Below, in pieces: positions 15,444-24,506 of a DNA stretch of 64,000 bases. The stretch covers positions 1-64,000 of the forward strand of contig JBEOJY010000041.1 of assembly GCA_040275305.1 (NCBI GenBank), written 5' to 3'. The notes under the pieces are model-generated. The model saw only the letters and a program-made list of their open reading frames with translations. It ran no database searches and was not told the DNA's origin. Position 1 is the stretch's first letter, and each line of letters starts with the position of its first letter. The stretch comes from JBEOJY01 sp040275305 (lineage in GTDB: Bacteria; Pseudomonadota; Alphaproteobacteria; UBA9219). Both the position numbers and the translations under genes were made by a program.

Positions 15444-17558
15444 TTAGGAAGCCTTAATGCTGTTCAAGAACTCCTGAACTTCATTCCTTAATTTCTCCGC
15501 TTGCCCGGAAAGTTCTGCAGCAGCCGAAGCGACTTCTTCAGACGCTCCCTGCGACTCATGCGTCGCCTTGGTCACGATCTCGATGCTGGAACTGACCTCA
15601 TGCGTGTTGGAGGAAACCTGATTGACATTCTTGGAGATTTCCTGAGTGGCCGCCGATTGTTGCGTGACGGCGCTCGAAATGCTTGCGGCCACCGCATTGA
15701 TCTTCTCGACCGTCTGGCTGATCGCCTGTATGGCGCTAACCGCCGTACGGGTGACATCCTGCATCGAGCTGATATTTGCGGAAATCTCTTCCGTCGCTTT
15801 GGCGGTCTGCCCGGCCAGATTCTTGACTTCCGAAGCGACGACCGCAAACCCTTTGCCAGCTTCCCCGGCGCGGGCCGCCTCAATAGTTGCGTTAAGCGCC
15901 AGAAGATTGGTCTGGCCAGCGATATCGCTGATAAGCTTGACGACGTCGCCAATCTTGGCCGAGCTTTCCGCCAGACCCTGCACAGTCTTATTGGTTTCGC
16001 GGATTTGATCGACGGCCCCGACAATCAGATGGGTCGATTCGCCGACGCGGCGCGAAATTTCGCCGATGGAAGCTGTAAGTTCTTCGGCGGAAGATGCCAC
16101 GGTCTGAACGCTGACGGATGTCTGGTTGCTGGCGTCCGCGACCGCCTTCGATTGTTCGTTTGTGCGCAAGGCTGTGTCGGAAAGGTTGTTGGCGCTGGCC
16201 TGCAACTCCGTCGAAGCGGAGGCAACCGTTTGCACAATATTGCCGATATGCGCTTCAAAGCTAGACGAAAGCTCCAGAAGCATCCGCTTTTTCTCTTCCG
16301 CAGCGGCTTCCTCTTCCTGCTCGCGTTCAATCTTCATGGCGTCCATAGTCAAGGCGTTTTCCTTAAACACTTGCACAGAAGAAGCGATCGAGCCGATTTC
16401 AGACTTGGAACCCGTGTAGGAAACCACGACGTTATAGTCGCAAGCGGCCAGTTTGCGCATGCACGTGGTCAAATCGGCAAGCGGCTTTGTGACGGTCCGC
16501 ACGACAAAGAAGAAGAACAGCAGCGAGATCACGATACCGGCAAGCGAGGTCAGCAGAGCTTTTACTTGTTGGTCGTGATAGGCTCCGATGCGGTAATCAA
16601 GCAGTTTGTCCAGTTCGTCATACCCCTTCGAAAGGAAGGCATGCGCGGAACCCTGCGCACTGGACAGGGCGGCAAGGAAACTATCTTGGGTCACGGCCTT
16701 TCCAGTGGAAATGTCCTGCAGAAGATCAACCAAGACTTTGTTTTTGGCATCGTAATCGGCGCGCAGCTGGACGCCCTTTTCTTGATAGGAAGCGCTGACG
16801 CCATAGAAATTCTTGTCTTCCTTAAGCGAAGTGTCCATGTCGGCGTCAATGCGAGCGACGTCAGCCTCGCTCAACATGCGCGCGTATACCGCAGCCTCCG
16901 TGCGCTCGTCCTGCGTCATCGTGTGGCTGGCTTCAAGACGGGGAAGGAAGGTTGAGCCGATCACCGACAAGCGGTCGAGCGTTTGCGGCAGGGCCAGCAA
17001 CGTCACATCCATCAGGTAGTAGCTGTCGAGATCGGGATCGAGAATCAAATTTGAAGTATCGCCGGAATGCCCTATGGCGCCGCGAATGTCGGCAATCGAA
17101 GAGGCAAGGCTCGCGTCATGATCGCCTTTGGCATCAGTCGCCAGAGTTTTGGCCAGCGATTGCCATTTACCTGACATGGTCTCGAACTTTAGGTTTTCGC
17201 GCCCCCGGCTTTTGAGCCCGTCATCGGTGAATTGCAAATCCTCTGTTAGGTCTTTCTGAATGCGCCTAAGGGAATCCATCTTCGTCGCAAGGCTATCAAG
17301 TAAGCCGCTGATAGTTTTCGCGTCGCCGCGCGCGGCGCGCTCTTTGGTCAGCTCAACGCGAAGCAAGCCCATGTGATTCAGAATATCAGCCGCCGGACGC
17401 TGATAAGTATTTCCCTTCTTTTCCTGTTCTGCAAACGTGATATTCGCGCCGATGCTGGTGCTGGCGCCGTACATCGCGTGGCCAAGAGTGGCCATAAAAA
17501 GAGCGACGCTGAGCAGCATGCGCGTGCGGATCGACAGATTGTTCAGGAACTGATTCAT
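15444..17558 (-). CDS. Methyl-accepting chemotaxis protein
   Basis: 704 aa. Transmembrane chemoreceptor signalling to CheA/CheW. TM1 is at about 12-30, a periplasmic helical sensor region (about 32-330, with the ILDPDLDSYYLMDVTLL motif of nitrate/sulfonate-type helical bundles), TM2 at about 334-353, a HAMP domain, then a long coiled-coil signalling domain with the conserved hairpin QTNLLALNATIEAARAGEAG. No C-terminal CheR-binding pentapeptide. GAGG lies 7 nt before ATG. The ligand cannot be inferred. It stands alone near the flagellar block. Confidence 0.92.
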   Translation of the reverse strand: MNQFLNNLSIRTRMLLSVALFMATLGHAMYGASTSIGANITFAEQEKKGNTYQRPAADILNHMGLLRVELTKERAARGDAKTISGLLDSLATKMDSLRRIQKDLTEDLQFTDDGLKSRGRENLKFETMSGKWQSLAKTLATDAKGDHDASLASSIADIRGAIGHSGDTSNLILDPDLDSYYLMDVTLLALPQTLDRLSVIGSTFLPRLEASHTMTQDERTEAAVYARMLSEADVARIDADMDTSLKEDKNFYGVSASYQEKGVQLRADYDAKNKVLVDLLQDISTGKAVTQDSFLAALSSAQGSAHAFLSKGYDELDKLLDYRIGAYHDQQVKALLTSLAGIVISLLFFFFVVRTVTKPLADLTTCMRKLAACDYNVVVSYTGSKSEIGSIASSVQVFKENALTMDAMKIEREQEEEAAAEEKKRMLLELSSSFEAHIGNIVQTVASASTELQASANNLSDTALRTNEQSKAVADASNQTSVSVQTVASSAEELTASIGEISRRVGESTHLIVGAVDQIRETNKTVQGLAESSAKIGDVVKLISDIAGQTNLLALNATIEAARAGEAGKGFAVVASEVKNLAGQTAKATEEISANISSMQDVTRTAVSAIQAISQTVEKINAVAASISSAVTQQSAATQEISKNVNQVSSNTHEVSSSIEIVTKATHESQGASEEVASAAAELSGQAEKLRNEVQEFLNSIKAS

Positions 17559-18177
17559 TTAAACACCTCAGGAAGCGCGTCAGGCACCAATAACTTTAGG
17601 AAAAGGTCACCGAGAACGATAACCAGAGAGACTAGTTAGGCGGAGTGGAAGGGTGTAGGCGCGGGCATAAAAAAGAAAGGGGACAAGGCTGCGAAAAACT
17701 CAGCAAATCACATATATGCCGCAACAAACCGGCTTTTGTGACCAGCGAAGGCAATCTGGACCAATGGCCCCCGTTTCTTAAATAACTACCACCCGAATGG
17801 TTACGTATGTATTAATGCCGGAGGGCTGTTGTTATGAAAGCGGCCAGCCCCTCGCGCCAAGTTATATGACAAGCGCTTCGGCTCCGGAGTTGCGTCATTG
17901 CGCGGCGTCTGCTATGGGGAGGCGGGTTTTTGTAACTCTCGGACCGCAAGGGCCACCATTGCGAGGAGCCTTAAGGCGACTTGGGCGACCCGGAATCGTA
18001 CAGGATAGCGCTTGCGACTCTGAATCGCTACGCTGCGCCCACGATGACGGCCCTTGCAAAAAGAGGCTTGGCAGTTACGTTGACAGAAGACGAAGGCCGG
18101 GACCTTCTCTGCCTATCAATGCTGGATAAGGCAGGTCGGTACCACGTATTAACGCATTCGCAGAGTTTGGATCGCAC
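17559..18177. other. Intergenic region upstream of atpH
   Basis: About 620 bp between the divergent chemoreceptor and atpH. The segment around 17880-18070 resembles a dispersed GC-rich repeat also seen near 50940-51100 (shared string cgatgacggcccttg). A TTGACA at 18080-18085 could be a -35 box for atpH, but no good -10 follows at 16-18 nt. The frames here do not look coding. Confidence 0.45.
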
Positions 18178-18777
18178 GTGACGGAACACTCTCAAGCCTC
18201 AAAGGTCGCAGGCCCCGCCGCAGAACTGGCGCGGCGCTATGCCGCCGCGCTTTACGCGCTCGCGGCTGATCGCAGCTTGCGCGATGCCATTGCCGAAGAT
18301 TTGCGCCAGTTGCGCGCGCAGGCCGTCAGCGATCCGCTCTTCCGCTGCCTCGCCGAACACCCGCGCCTTTCGACCAAACAGATGGTCTCGGCGATTTCAA
18401 AGATCGCGCAAATCCTGAACGTAAACCCATTGACCACCAGATTTCTCAACGTTCTGGCGCAGCATCGTCGTCTTGCCATTCTTGACGGCGTAATCGAAGC
18501 ATATTTGAACCGCCTGACAGCCGAAAAGGGCGAGCGCGTAGCCGTGGTGACATCGGCGCAAGCCATGACCCCCGAACAGCAAGACAAATTAGTGGCGGTT
18601 CTGGCCAGACAAATTGAGAAGGGAACGATCAGTCTGTCGACCAGCGTCGATCCGGCGCTTCTGGGCGGTCTGACGGTCAAACTAGGCCCCAACTTTATCG
18701 ACGCTTCCGTAAAGGGCTGTTTGGCCCGTCTGGAACGTGTTCTGAAATCACCCGTGACACAAAAAGGAGCAGCCTGA
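18178..18777 (+). CDS. atpH: ATP synthase F1 subunit delta
   Basis: 199 aa. Part of the peripheral stalk joining F1 to F0. Features of the OSCP/delta family: RRYAAALYALAADRSLRDAI near the N-terminus and a C-terminal IEKGTISLSTSVDPALLGGL, then TVKLGPNFIDASVKG. The start is GTG at 18178 with a GGA-containing ribosome site. It is followed one base later by atpA. Typical length; usual N-terminal two-thirds are helical. Confidence 0.94.
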   Translation: MTEHSQASKVAGPAAELARRYAAALYALAADRSLRDAIAEDLRQLRAQAVSDPLFRCLAEHPRLSTKQMVSAISKIAQILNVNPLTTRFLNVLAQHRRLAILDGVIEAYLNRLTAEKGERVAVVTSAQAMTPEQQDKLVAVLARQIEKGTISLSTSVDPALLGGLTVKLGPNFIDASVKGCLARLERVLKSPVTQKGAA

Positions 18778-18778
18778 T

Positions 18779-20314
18779 ATGGAAATTCGCGTGTCGGAAA
18801 TTTCGTCCGTCATTCAAAAGGAAATTGGCGGATTTGACGCAAGTGCGGACGTGGCCGAAACTGGCTGGGTTCTGACGGTCAGCGACGGCGTCGCGCGCGT
18901 GTACGGCATCGAAAATGTCCGCGCGGGCGAAATGGTGGAGTTTGAAAACGGCGTGCGCGGTATGGCGCTGAATCTTGAAGCCGACAATGTCGGCGTCGTG
19001 ATCTTCGGCGATGACCGCACGATCCGTGAGGGCGACCGCGTCAAGCGCGTGGGCGCCATCGTTGAGGTCCCCGTCGGCAAGGGGCTTCTGGGCCGCGTCG
19101 TGGACGCGCTCGGCAACCCTATCGACGGCAAGGGTCCCCTTAAAAACGTCACGATGAAGCGCGTGGAAGTGAAGGCCCCCGGCATTGTTCCGCGCCAGTC
19201 GGTGAATGAGCCGATGCAGACGGGACTGAAAGCCATCGATTCGCTGGTTCCCATCGGACGTGGTCAGCGCGAACTAATCATCGGCGACCGCCAGACCGGT
19301 AAGACCGCCGTCGCGCTCGACGCCTTCATCAACCAGAAGAATGTGAACAAAGGCAGCGACGAGAAGAAAAAGCTCTATTGCATCTACGTCGCCATCGGCC
19401 AGAAGCGTTCGACCGTCGCGCAGATTGTCAAAACGCTCGAAGATGCAGGCGCGATGGAATATTCGATCGTCGTTGCCGCGACGGCTTCGGAACCCGCGCC
19501 GCTGCAGTTTCTGGCGCCCTACACTGGCTGCGCGATGGGCGAATTCTTCCGCGACAACGCCATGCATGCGCTGATCGTCTATGACGACCTTTCCAAGCAG
19601 GCGGTGGCCTATCGCCAGATGTCCCTGCTGCTGCGCCGCCCCCCCGGACGCGAAGCCTATCCCGGCGACGTGTTCTATCTACACTCCCGTTTGCTCGAAC
19701 GCGCTGCCAAGCTTAATGATAAGCTCGGCGGAGGCTCGCTGACCGCCCTCCCCATCATCGAAACGCAGGCGGGTGACGTGTCGGCCTATATCCCGACTAA
19801 CGTGATTTCGATCACGGACGGCCAGATATTCCTCGAAACTGGGCTGTTCTATAAGGGCGTGCGCCCGGCCATCAATGTTGGTCTGTCGGTCAGCCGTGTC
19901 GGTTCCGCCGCGCAGATCAAGGCGATGAAGCAGGTTGCCGGTTCGATCAAGCTTGAACTTGCTCAATTCCGCGAAATGGAAGCCTTCTCGCAATTTGCTT
20001 CCGACCTCGACGCCACGACTCAGAAGCTCCTGAGCCGGGGCCGCCGCTTGACGGAACTCCTGAAACAGCCTCAATATGCGCCGCTCGCGATTGAGGAACA
20101 GGTTTGCGTAATCTACGCAGGCGTGAAGGGCTATCTGGATAAGGTCAAGATCGACGACGTATTGCGTTACGAGCAAGGACTGCTTGACAAGCTGCGCGCG
20201 TCTTCGGGGTTGCCGATCCTATCCGCTATCCGCGACGACAAGCAGATTAAGCCTGAAACGGAACAAAAGCTCAAAACGCTTCTGGAATCATGGGGTGCTG
20301 GTTTCGCTGCGTAA
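18779..20314 (+). CDS. atpA: ATP synthase F1 subunit alpha
   Basis: 511 aa. Non-catalytic nucleotide-binding subunit of F1. Walker A GDRQTGKT at residues 169-176; visible family motifs include DGVARVYGIENV, AIDSLVPIGRGQRELIIGD and ALPIIETQAGDVSAYIPTNV. Length is normal. It starts one base after atpH. Unusually, no atpG, atpD or atpC follows: a strong terminator and an unrelated convergent gene come next. Confidence 0.97.
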   Translation: MEIRVSEISSVIQKEIGGFDASADVAETGWVLTVSDGVARVYGIENVRAGEMVEFENGVRGMALNLEADNVGVVIFGDDRTIREGDRVKRVGAIVEVPVGKGLLGRVVDALGNPIDGKGPLKNVTMKRVEVKAPGIVPRQSVNEPMQTGLKAIDSLVPIGRGQRELIIGDRQTGKTAVALDAFINQKNVNKGSDEKKKLYCIYVAIGQKRSTVAQIVKTLEDAGAMEYSIVVAATASEPAPLQFLAPYTGCAMGEFFRDNAMHALIVYDDLSKQAVAYRQMSLLLRRPPGREAYPGDVFYLHSRLLERAAKLNDKLGGGSLTALPIIETQAGDVSAYIPTNVISITDGQIFLETGLFYKGVRPAINVGLSVSRVGSAAQIKAMKQVAGSIKLELAQFREMEAFSQFASDLDATTQKLLSRGRRLTELLKQPQYAPLAIEEQVCVIYAGVKGYLDKVKIDDVLRYEQGLLDKLRASSGLPILSAIRDDKQIKPETEQKLKTLLESWGAGFAA

Positions 20315-20336
20315 TGGATCTTCTAAGGCTAGAACG

Positions 20337-20374
20337 AAAAGAGCGTTCTGATTAACGGAACGCTCTTTTTTTTT
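20337..20374 (+). terminator. Terminator after atpA
   Basis: AGAGCGTTC pairs with GAACGCTCT (stem 20340-20348/20358-20366), flanked by A4 and followed by a run of T. It closes the atpHA unit. Confidence 0.92.
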
Positions 20375-20400
20375 AACCGCCCGATCCTGCGCAACCGACC

Positions 20401-21168
20401 TTAAGGCCTGTATGTATAAATCAGTTTCCGCATCGCGGCATCTTCGAAGAACTCGACGGAATCAAGGTGGGCCTCAAGTCGAGCGCTCGGCCCCTCATGC
20501 TTGTCTTTCTGAGTGTAATAGTACCCTTGGTCGCCGTCGGAAGTTCGATGGAATTTTTCGACATAAATAACGCGCAGGTTAAACCGAGCTTTGACGATGC
20601 GGCTCGGATTGTTATCCCTGTCCATTAATTCCAGCAGCATTTCCGAGTCCTTCTGCGACAGCGGCAGACCGGGAATATAGACGGCGGCATCAAGCACGGC
20701 GCGAAACACGGAGGGAATAAAGGCGATGTGACGACCGCCGACGCAGGCTTTGGCAGAAGCTTGAAACAGAACAAAAGAGTTGACGTTGTATATTTTCGAC
20801 TTTTCCGTGAACCGGAACAGCTTGTTTTTGAAATCATAGCGTCCGAGTTGTAGCTCAACGTCATAAGCATAGGAGGTAGGATAAGTCATGCTGAACTGGC
20901 CGATCGAGGTTTTCACGGCCTGCAGGACCTTATGCCAGCGAAAATCGTCGCGATAAAACTGCTCGTACATTTCGCATTCGGTGACAATGGCGTATTCTTC
21001 CAACAGTTTTTCGTCCGAAAAGTCAAAGGCGTTGAATCGCGCCAGAACGCGCACCATGCTAGGCCACGACGGTTTGGCATATTCGTCGGCCCTCGCAGCT
21101 TGAGGCAGGCAAAGACAACCGAACAGCATCAAAGAAATAACAACCGAACGCATAAGCCCACGCATCAT
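20401..21168 (-). CDS. Secreted DUF4852-like protein
   Basis: 255 aa. Has a Sec signal peptide: basic MMRGLMRS, hydrophobic VVISLMLFGCLCL, and cleavage near QAARADEY. The mature part is a soluble periplasmic domain with conserved-looking aromatic strands (YDFKNKLFRF, FNLRVIYVEKFHR) that I associate with the DUF4852 family; function unknown. ATG 21168 is chosen because GAGGGG lies 5 nt upstream, rather than the earlier start at 21201. Its 5' end lies close to the mutY stop, so the two may be cotranscribed. Confidence 0.6.
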   Translation of the reverse strand: MMRGLMRSVVISLMLFGCLCLPQAARADEYAKPSWPSMVRVLARFNAFDFSDEKLLEEYAIVTECEMYEQFYRDDFRWHKVLQAVKTSIGQFSMTYPTSYAYDVELQLGRYDFKNKLFRFTEKSKIYNVNSFVLFQASAKACVGGRHIAFIPSVFRAVLDAAVYIPGLPLSQKDSEMLLELMDRDNNPSRIVKARFNLRVIYVEKFHRTSDGDQGYYYTQKDKHEGPSARLEAHLDSVEFFEDAAMRKLIYTYRP

Positions 21169-21187
21169 GAACCCCTCAGCATCGTCA

Positions 21188-22333
21188 TCAAGAAAGACCA
21201 ACAGAATATAGCGCTTCTATGGCCGCTTGCGCAATTTTGCGCATGACGCTGGGCAGCGCTTCTTGCGCAAGGTGTTGCGGCGCGACCCACTTGCAATGGT
21301 AAGGCGGCTTGCAAGGCGCGGAAAGGCGCCCGACCGCTATGGCAATTTCAAGATCGAAATGCGTAAAAACATGTTTCACCTTGGGCTTAATCTCGTGCCA
21401 GATCACGCCTTGCGGCCCCGGCGCTTCGCTAAGGACATGCGCCAGTTCCGGAAAACCGCCCTCGCGCCACGGACTGGAAGGAACCTCCATCATACCCCCA
21501 AGCAACCCCTCGTCCGGCCTTTTCCGTAACAGCAAGGCCCCATCCGGCGAGAACAAGGCAAAAGCCATTCCCCGCCGCAAGGGTTTGCCCCCCGCTTTGA
21601 CAGCCTTGCGCGGATAACGCTCCGGTTGGCCTTGCGCTGCGGCGCGGCAAGCGTCGTGCCATGGGCAAATTCCACAATCGGGGCTGCGCGGCGTGCAGAC
21701 GGTCGCGCCTAAATCCATCAACGCCTGCGCGTAATCTCCGCATCGCGATTCTGGCAACAAGGCATCGGCAAGCTTCCTCACCGCGCTTTTGGCCTTAGGA
21801 AAAGGAAAAATCTCCTCAAGAGCGTAAACTCTTGCCATCACGCGCTCGACATTGCCGTCCACCGCGCTAGCCCTTGCGTCGAAGGCAATCGCTGCGATGG
21901 CCCCAGCCGTATAGGGGCCGATTCCCGGCAACAAGCGCAGAACCGCTGCGCCGCGCGGGAACGCGCCGCCATGCTCATGGCTCACGGCCTTAGCGCAGGC
22001 ATGGAGAAGCCGCGCCCTGCGGTAATAACCAAGCCCTGCCCAGCCGCGCAAAACCTCCTCAAGCGGCGCAGCGGCTATATCCTGCACGGTCGGCCAACGC
22101 GCGACGAACGCTTCGAAATACGGCCCCGCCGCCGCGACGGTCGTTTGTTGCAACATGATTTCCGACAGCCACACGCGATACGGATCCGGCGTTTCTCCCG
22201 GTTCAGTCCGCCAAGGCAGGCGGCGACGATGCAGGTCGTACCAGTCGAGCAGCGTGGCGGGATCAGGCGCCGCAAGCGCCAGCCCTCTCTGCCTTTTGAC
22301 TTTCCCGCAACGAACCTTCACACTGCGAACCAT
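21188..22333 (-). CDS. mutY: A/G-specific adenine glycosylase
   Basis: 381 aa from this start. Removes adenine mispaired with 8-oxoguanine. HhH-GPD core: catalytic Glu in WLSEIMLQQTTV (E58), helix-hairpin-helix LPGIGPYTAGAI, catalytic Asp in VDGNVERVM (D159), and the 4Fe-4S cysteines C213-x6-C220-x2-C223-x5-C229. The C-terminal domain is the Nudix-like 8-oxoG reader (FALFSPDGALLLRKRPDEGL, later HVFTHFDLEI). The start is uncertain: ATG 22333 shares its CATG with the divergent DUF721 gene, and a GTG four codons in is an alternative. Confidence 0.93.
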   Translation of the reverse strand: MVRSVKVRCGKVKRQRGLALAAPDPATLLDWYDLHRRRLPWRTEPGETPDPYRVWLSEIMLQQTTVAAAGPYFEAFVARWPTVQDIAAAPLEEVLRGWAGLGYYRRARLLHACAKAVSHEHGGAFPRGAAVLRLLPGIGPYTAGAIAAIAFDARASAVDGNVERVMARVYALEEIFPFPKAKSAVRKLADALLPESRCGDYAQALMDLGATVCTPRSPDCGICPWHDACRAAAQGQPERYPRKAVKAGGKPLRRGMAFALFSPDGALLLRKRPDEGLLGGMMEVPSSPWREGGFPELAHVLSEAPGPQGVIWHEIKPKVKHVFTHFDLEIAIAVGRLSAPCKPPYHCKWVAPQHLAQEALPSVMRKIAQAAIEALYSVGLS

Positions 22334-22811
22334 GTTCACCCCGCCACCTATCTCTCGCGCCATCAACCGGGTCGCCAGTAAAACCATCGGCAAGGACTGG
22401 AACCTTTACGCCGCGCTGCTTGAGCATTGGTCCAACATTGTCGGCGAGTCCATTGCGCGCGTTGCCACCCCTGTCAAAATCACCTTCCCCTATCAACCCA
22501 ACGAGCCGCAACGGCGCGGCGGAACCCTTTGCGTGCGCTTGCCGCGCGGCCTTACGATGGAATTCACCTTCAAAAGCGCCATCATCCAGCAAAGAATTAA
22601 CGCCTATTTCGGCTATGAAGCCATTGCGAAAATTGCCTTCGAACCGGTCTTCGGCGCCTCGCCCCTAACCGCCAAAATTCTTCCCCCGCCCGACCCGGAA
22701 AAGTTGGCCGATTTGCGCATGCAAACCAAAGACATCGCCAGCGAGGACGTTCGCGCCGCGCTGGAATCCCTTGGCGCAACCCTGCTGGCCGCCGAAAAGG
22801 TTAAAGGTTAA
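22332..22811 (+). CDS. DUF721 (DciA-like) domain protein
   Basis: 159 aa. The DUF721 core lies at about residues 15-100: LYAALLEHWSNIVGESIARV, then GGTLCVRLPRGLTMEF and a QQRINAYFGYEAIAKI helix. DUF721 proteins include DciA, the helicase loader/operator of many bacteria that lack DnaC; in alphaproteobacteria this is a plausible role, but not shown here. The gene commonly neighbours mutY and a DsbA-like gene in alphaproteobacteria. The ATG overlaps the divergent mutY ATG; no clear ribosome site. Confidence 0.8.
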   Translation: MFTPPPISRAINRVASKTIGKDWNLYAALLEHWSNIVGESIARVATPVKITFPYQPNEPQRRGGTLCVRLPRGLTMEFTFKSAIIQQRINAYFGYEAIAKIAFEPVFGASPLTAKILPPPDPEKLADLRMQTKDIASEDVRAALESLGATLLAAEKVKG

Positions 22812-23214
22812 CGCCTTGCGTAGCAGCAAGCGCGGCGTAATCCCCTCCTCTCGTGGGGAGGATTAGGGAGGGGGCAAGCCGAACGGGCAGTGTCTGAAGA
22901 ATTTGCCCGTGACTTTCCCCTCGACTCGCCCCCGCCCAAAATGCTAACAACGCCCCACGATGAGGGTGTGGAAGGCTGTTCCTCGAACCAAAAGCCTTGA
23001 GGAAGCCGCACCACGGCCCGTAGAACGTAGCCCTGCGCCGCGCTCTATCTGGAAAGGCGATTTTCCCTTCGGCGCATAAAGTTGTCAGTCCTTCGGCCTA
23101 CCTCGCGGAAGGAGAGACTGACTCGTTGGTTTTCGTGCCCTGCAAATGGGCGCGAGCGAAATGCCTTGCGACCCATCGCAGGTCCACAAGGCAAACTTAA
23201 AGGAGATTACAGCT
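22812..23214. other. rplK leader region with dispersed repeat
   Basis: Contains a GC-rich palindromic repeat at 22838-22890 (related to 44497-44555), then about 200 bp of leader before rplK including a hairpin (aagttgtcagtccttcgg onwards) that could be the L11/L1 autoregulatory leader. An L1-binding structure cannot be confirmed by eye. No tRNA seen. Confidence 0.4.
22838..22890. repeat. Repeat family 3 (CCTC...GAGG palindrome), copy 1
   Basis: CCCCTCCTCTCGTGGGGAGG followed by attagggagggggcaagccg. The same arrangement, nearly identical, recurs at 44497-44555, and half copies lie near 54624 and 37985. Stem-forming and non-coding. Confidence 0.7.
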
Positions 23215-23643
23215 ATGGCAAAAGAAATAGTCGGCCTCATCAAGCTGCAGATCCCCGCCGGAGCGGCGAATCCGTCTCCGCCGGTCGGCCCTGCGCTTGG
23301 TCAACGCGGCCTCAACATCATGGAATTCTGCAAGCAGTTCAATGCCAAGACCCAAGGCATGGAAAAAGGCACGCCGATCCCGGTGGTCATCACCGCATTT
23401 TCGGATCGTAGCTTCACCTTCATCACGAAGATGCCGCCCAACACCTTCTTCATCAAGAAGGCGGCGAAGCTGGACAAGGGCTCGAAGACGCCCGGCGCCA
23501 CGTCGGTTGGCACGATCACGATGGCGCAGCTCCGCGACATCGCGAAGCAAAAGATGGTGGACATGAACGCCAATGACGTCGAAGCGGCGGCAAGCATGCT
23601 AGCCGGATCAGCCCGTTCGATGGGCCTCAAGGTAGTGGAGTAA
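23215..23643 (+). CDS. rplK: 50S ribosomal protein L11
   Basis: 142 aa. Binds 23S rRNA at the GTPase-associated centre. Family signature IKLQIPAGAANPSPPVGPAL and LNIMEFCKQFNA. ATG 23215 is preceded by AAAGGAG at about 8 nt; the frame is open upstream but the start is unambiguous. rplA follows 4 bp downstream. Unusually, the preceding gene is not nusG. Confidence 0.98.
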   Translation: MAKEIVGLIKLQIPAGAANPSPPVGPALGQRGLNIMEFCKQFNAKTQGMEKGTPIPVVITAFSDRSFTFITKMPPNTFFIKKAAKLDKGSKTPGATSVGTITMAQLRDIAKQKMVDMNANDVEAAASMLAGSARSMGLKVVE

Positions 23644-23647
23644 CCCC

Positions 23648-24355
23648 ATGGCACATGGCAAAAAATACAGGAAAATCGTCAAGAACGTGGACGCCGCCAA
23701 GGCGTACGCGCTGCCAGAAGCGATTGCGCTCGTGCGCAAGAACGCGACCGAATCCGCGCGTAAATTCGTGGAATCGTTCGAAATCGCCATCAACCTCGGC
23801 ATTGACACCAAACTGTCGGACCAGCAGGTTCGCGGCATGGTTCAGCTTCCGCACGGAACCGGCAAAACAATTCGCGTAGCGGTTTTCGCCAAAGGCGAAA
23901 AAGCCGACGATGCGAAAAAAGCCGGGGCCGACATCGTCGGTGGCGACGATCTGGCCGAAAAGATCACAGCTGGCTTCTCGGACTTCGACCGCGTGATCGC
24001 GACCCCGGACATGATGGGCATCGTTGGTAAGCTCGGCAAAGTTCTGGGTCCTCGCGGCCTCATGCCGAACCCCAAGCTCGGCACGGTGACGCCGAACGTG
24101 GTGGAAGCAGTTAAGGCGGCCAAGGCAGGCTCGATCGAATTCCGCGCCGAAAAGGCCGGGATCGTGCAGGCTGGGATCGGCAAGATCAACTTCGACGAGA
24201 AAGCGTTGCTAGAAAACGCCCGCGCCTTCATCAGCGCAATCGTCAAGGCACGCCCAACGGGTATCAAGGGAACCTACGTCAACCGCGTCACCGTCTCCTC
24301 GACGATGGGGCCGGGCGTCAAGGTTGACCTCTCGACCCTCAGCGGCGAAGGCTAA
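23648..24355 (+). CDS. rplA: 50S ribosomal protein L1
   Basis: 235 aa. L1-stalk protein that also autoregulates its own operon. Signature GKLGKVLGPRGLMPNPKLGT, with GIKGTYVNRVTVSSTMGPG at the C-terminus. Full length. A terminator follows within about 25 bp, so rplJ, rplL and rpoBC, the usual next genes, are not in this unit. Confidence 0.98.
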   Translation: MAHGKKYRKIVKNVDAAKAYALPEAIALVRKNATESARKFVESFEIAINLGIDTKLSDQQVRGMVQLPHGTGKTIRVAVFAKGEKADDAKKAGADIVGGDDLAEKITAGFSDFDRVIATPDMMGIVGKLGKVLGPRGLMPNPKLGTVTPNVVEAVKAAKAGSIEFRAEKAGIVQAGIGKINFDEKALLENARAFISAIVKARPTGIKGTYVNRVTVSSTMGPGVKVDLSTLSGEG

Positions 24356-24380
24356 TCTCGCCATAGGGCAAAAAAGTCAC

Positions 24381-24420
24381 AACGCGCAGAGGAGTTTCCC
24401 TCCCCTGCGCGTTCTTTTTT
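24381..24420 (+). terminator. Terminator after rplA
   Basis: AACGCGCAG pairs with CTGCGCGTT around a GGAG/CTCC inner stem, followed by CTTTTTT. Confidence 0.9.
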
Positions 24421-24506
24421 AGCGGAATTGACGGAAGAAAGCATAAGGATTAATATATAAGGCAACAATGTGAATTATATTCATTCCACTTTGCGATGGA
24501 GGGTAT

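Noticed and set aside
18080..18108. TTGACA promoter for atpH
   Set aside because: No acceptable -10 hexamer follows at a 16-18 nt spacing, so I left it as a note only.
17797..18129. 110-codon plus-strand frame before atpH
   Set aside because: Composition is Arg/Pro/Cys-rich and unlike neighbours; it covers repeat-like sequence and no ribosome site is present.
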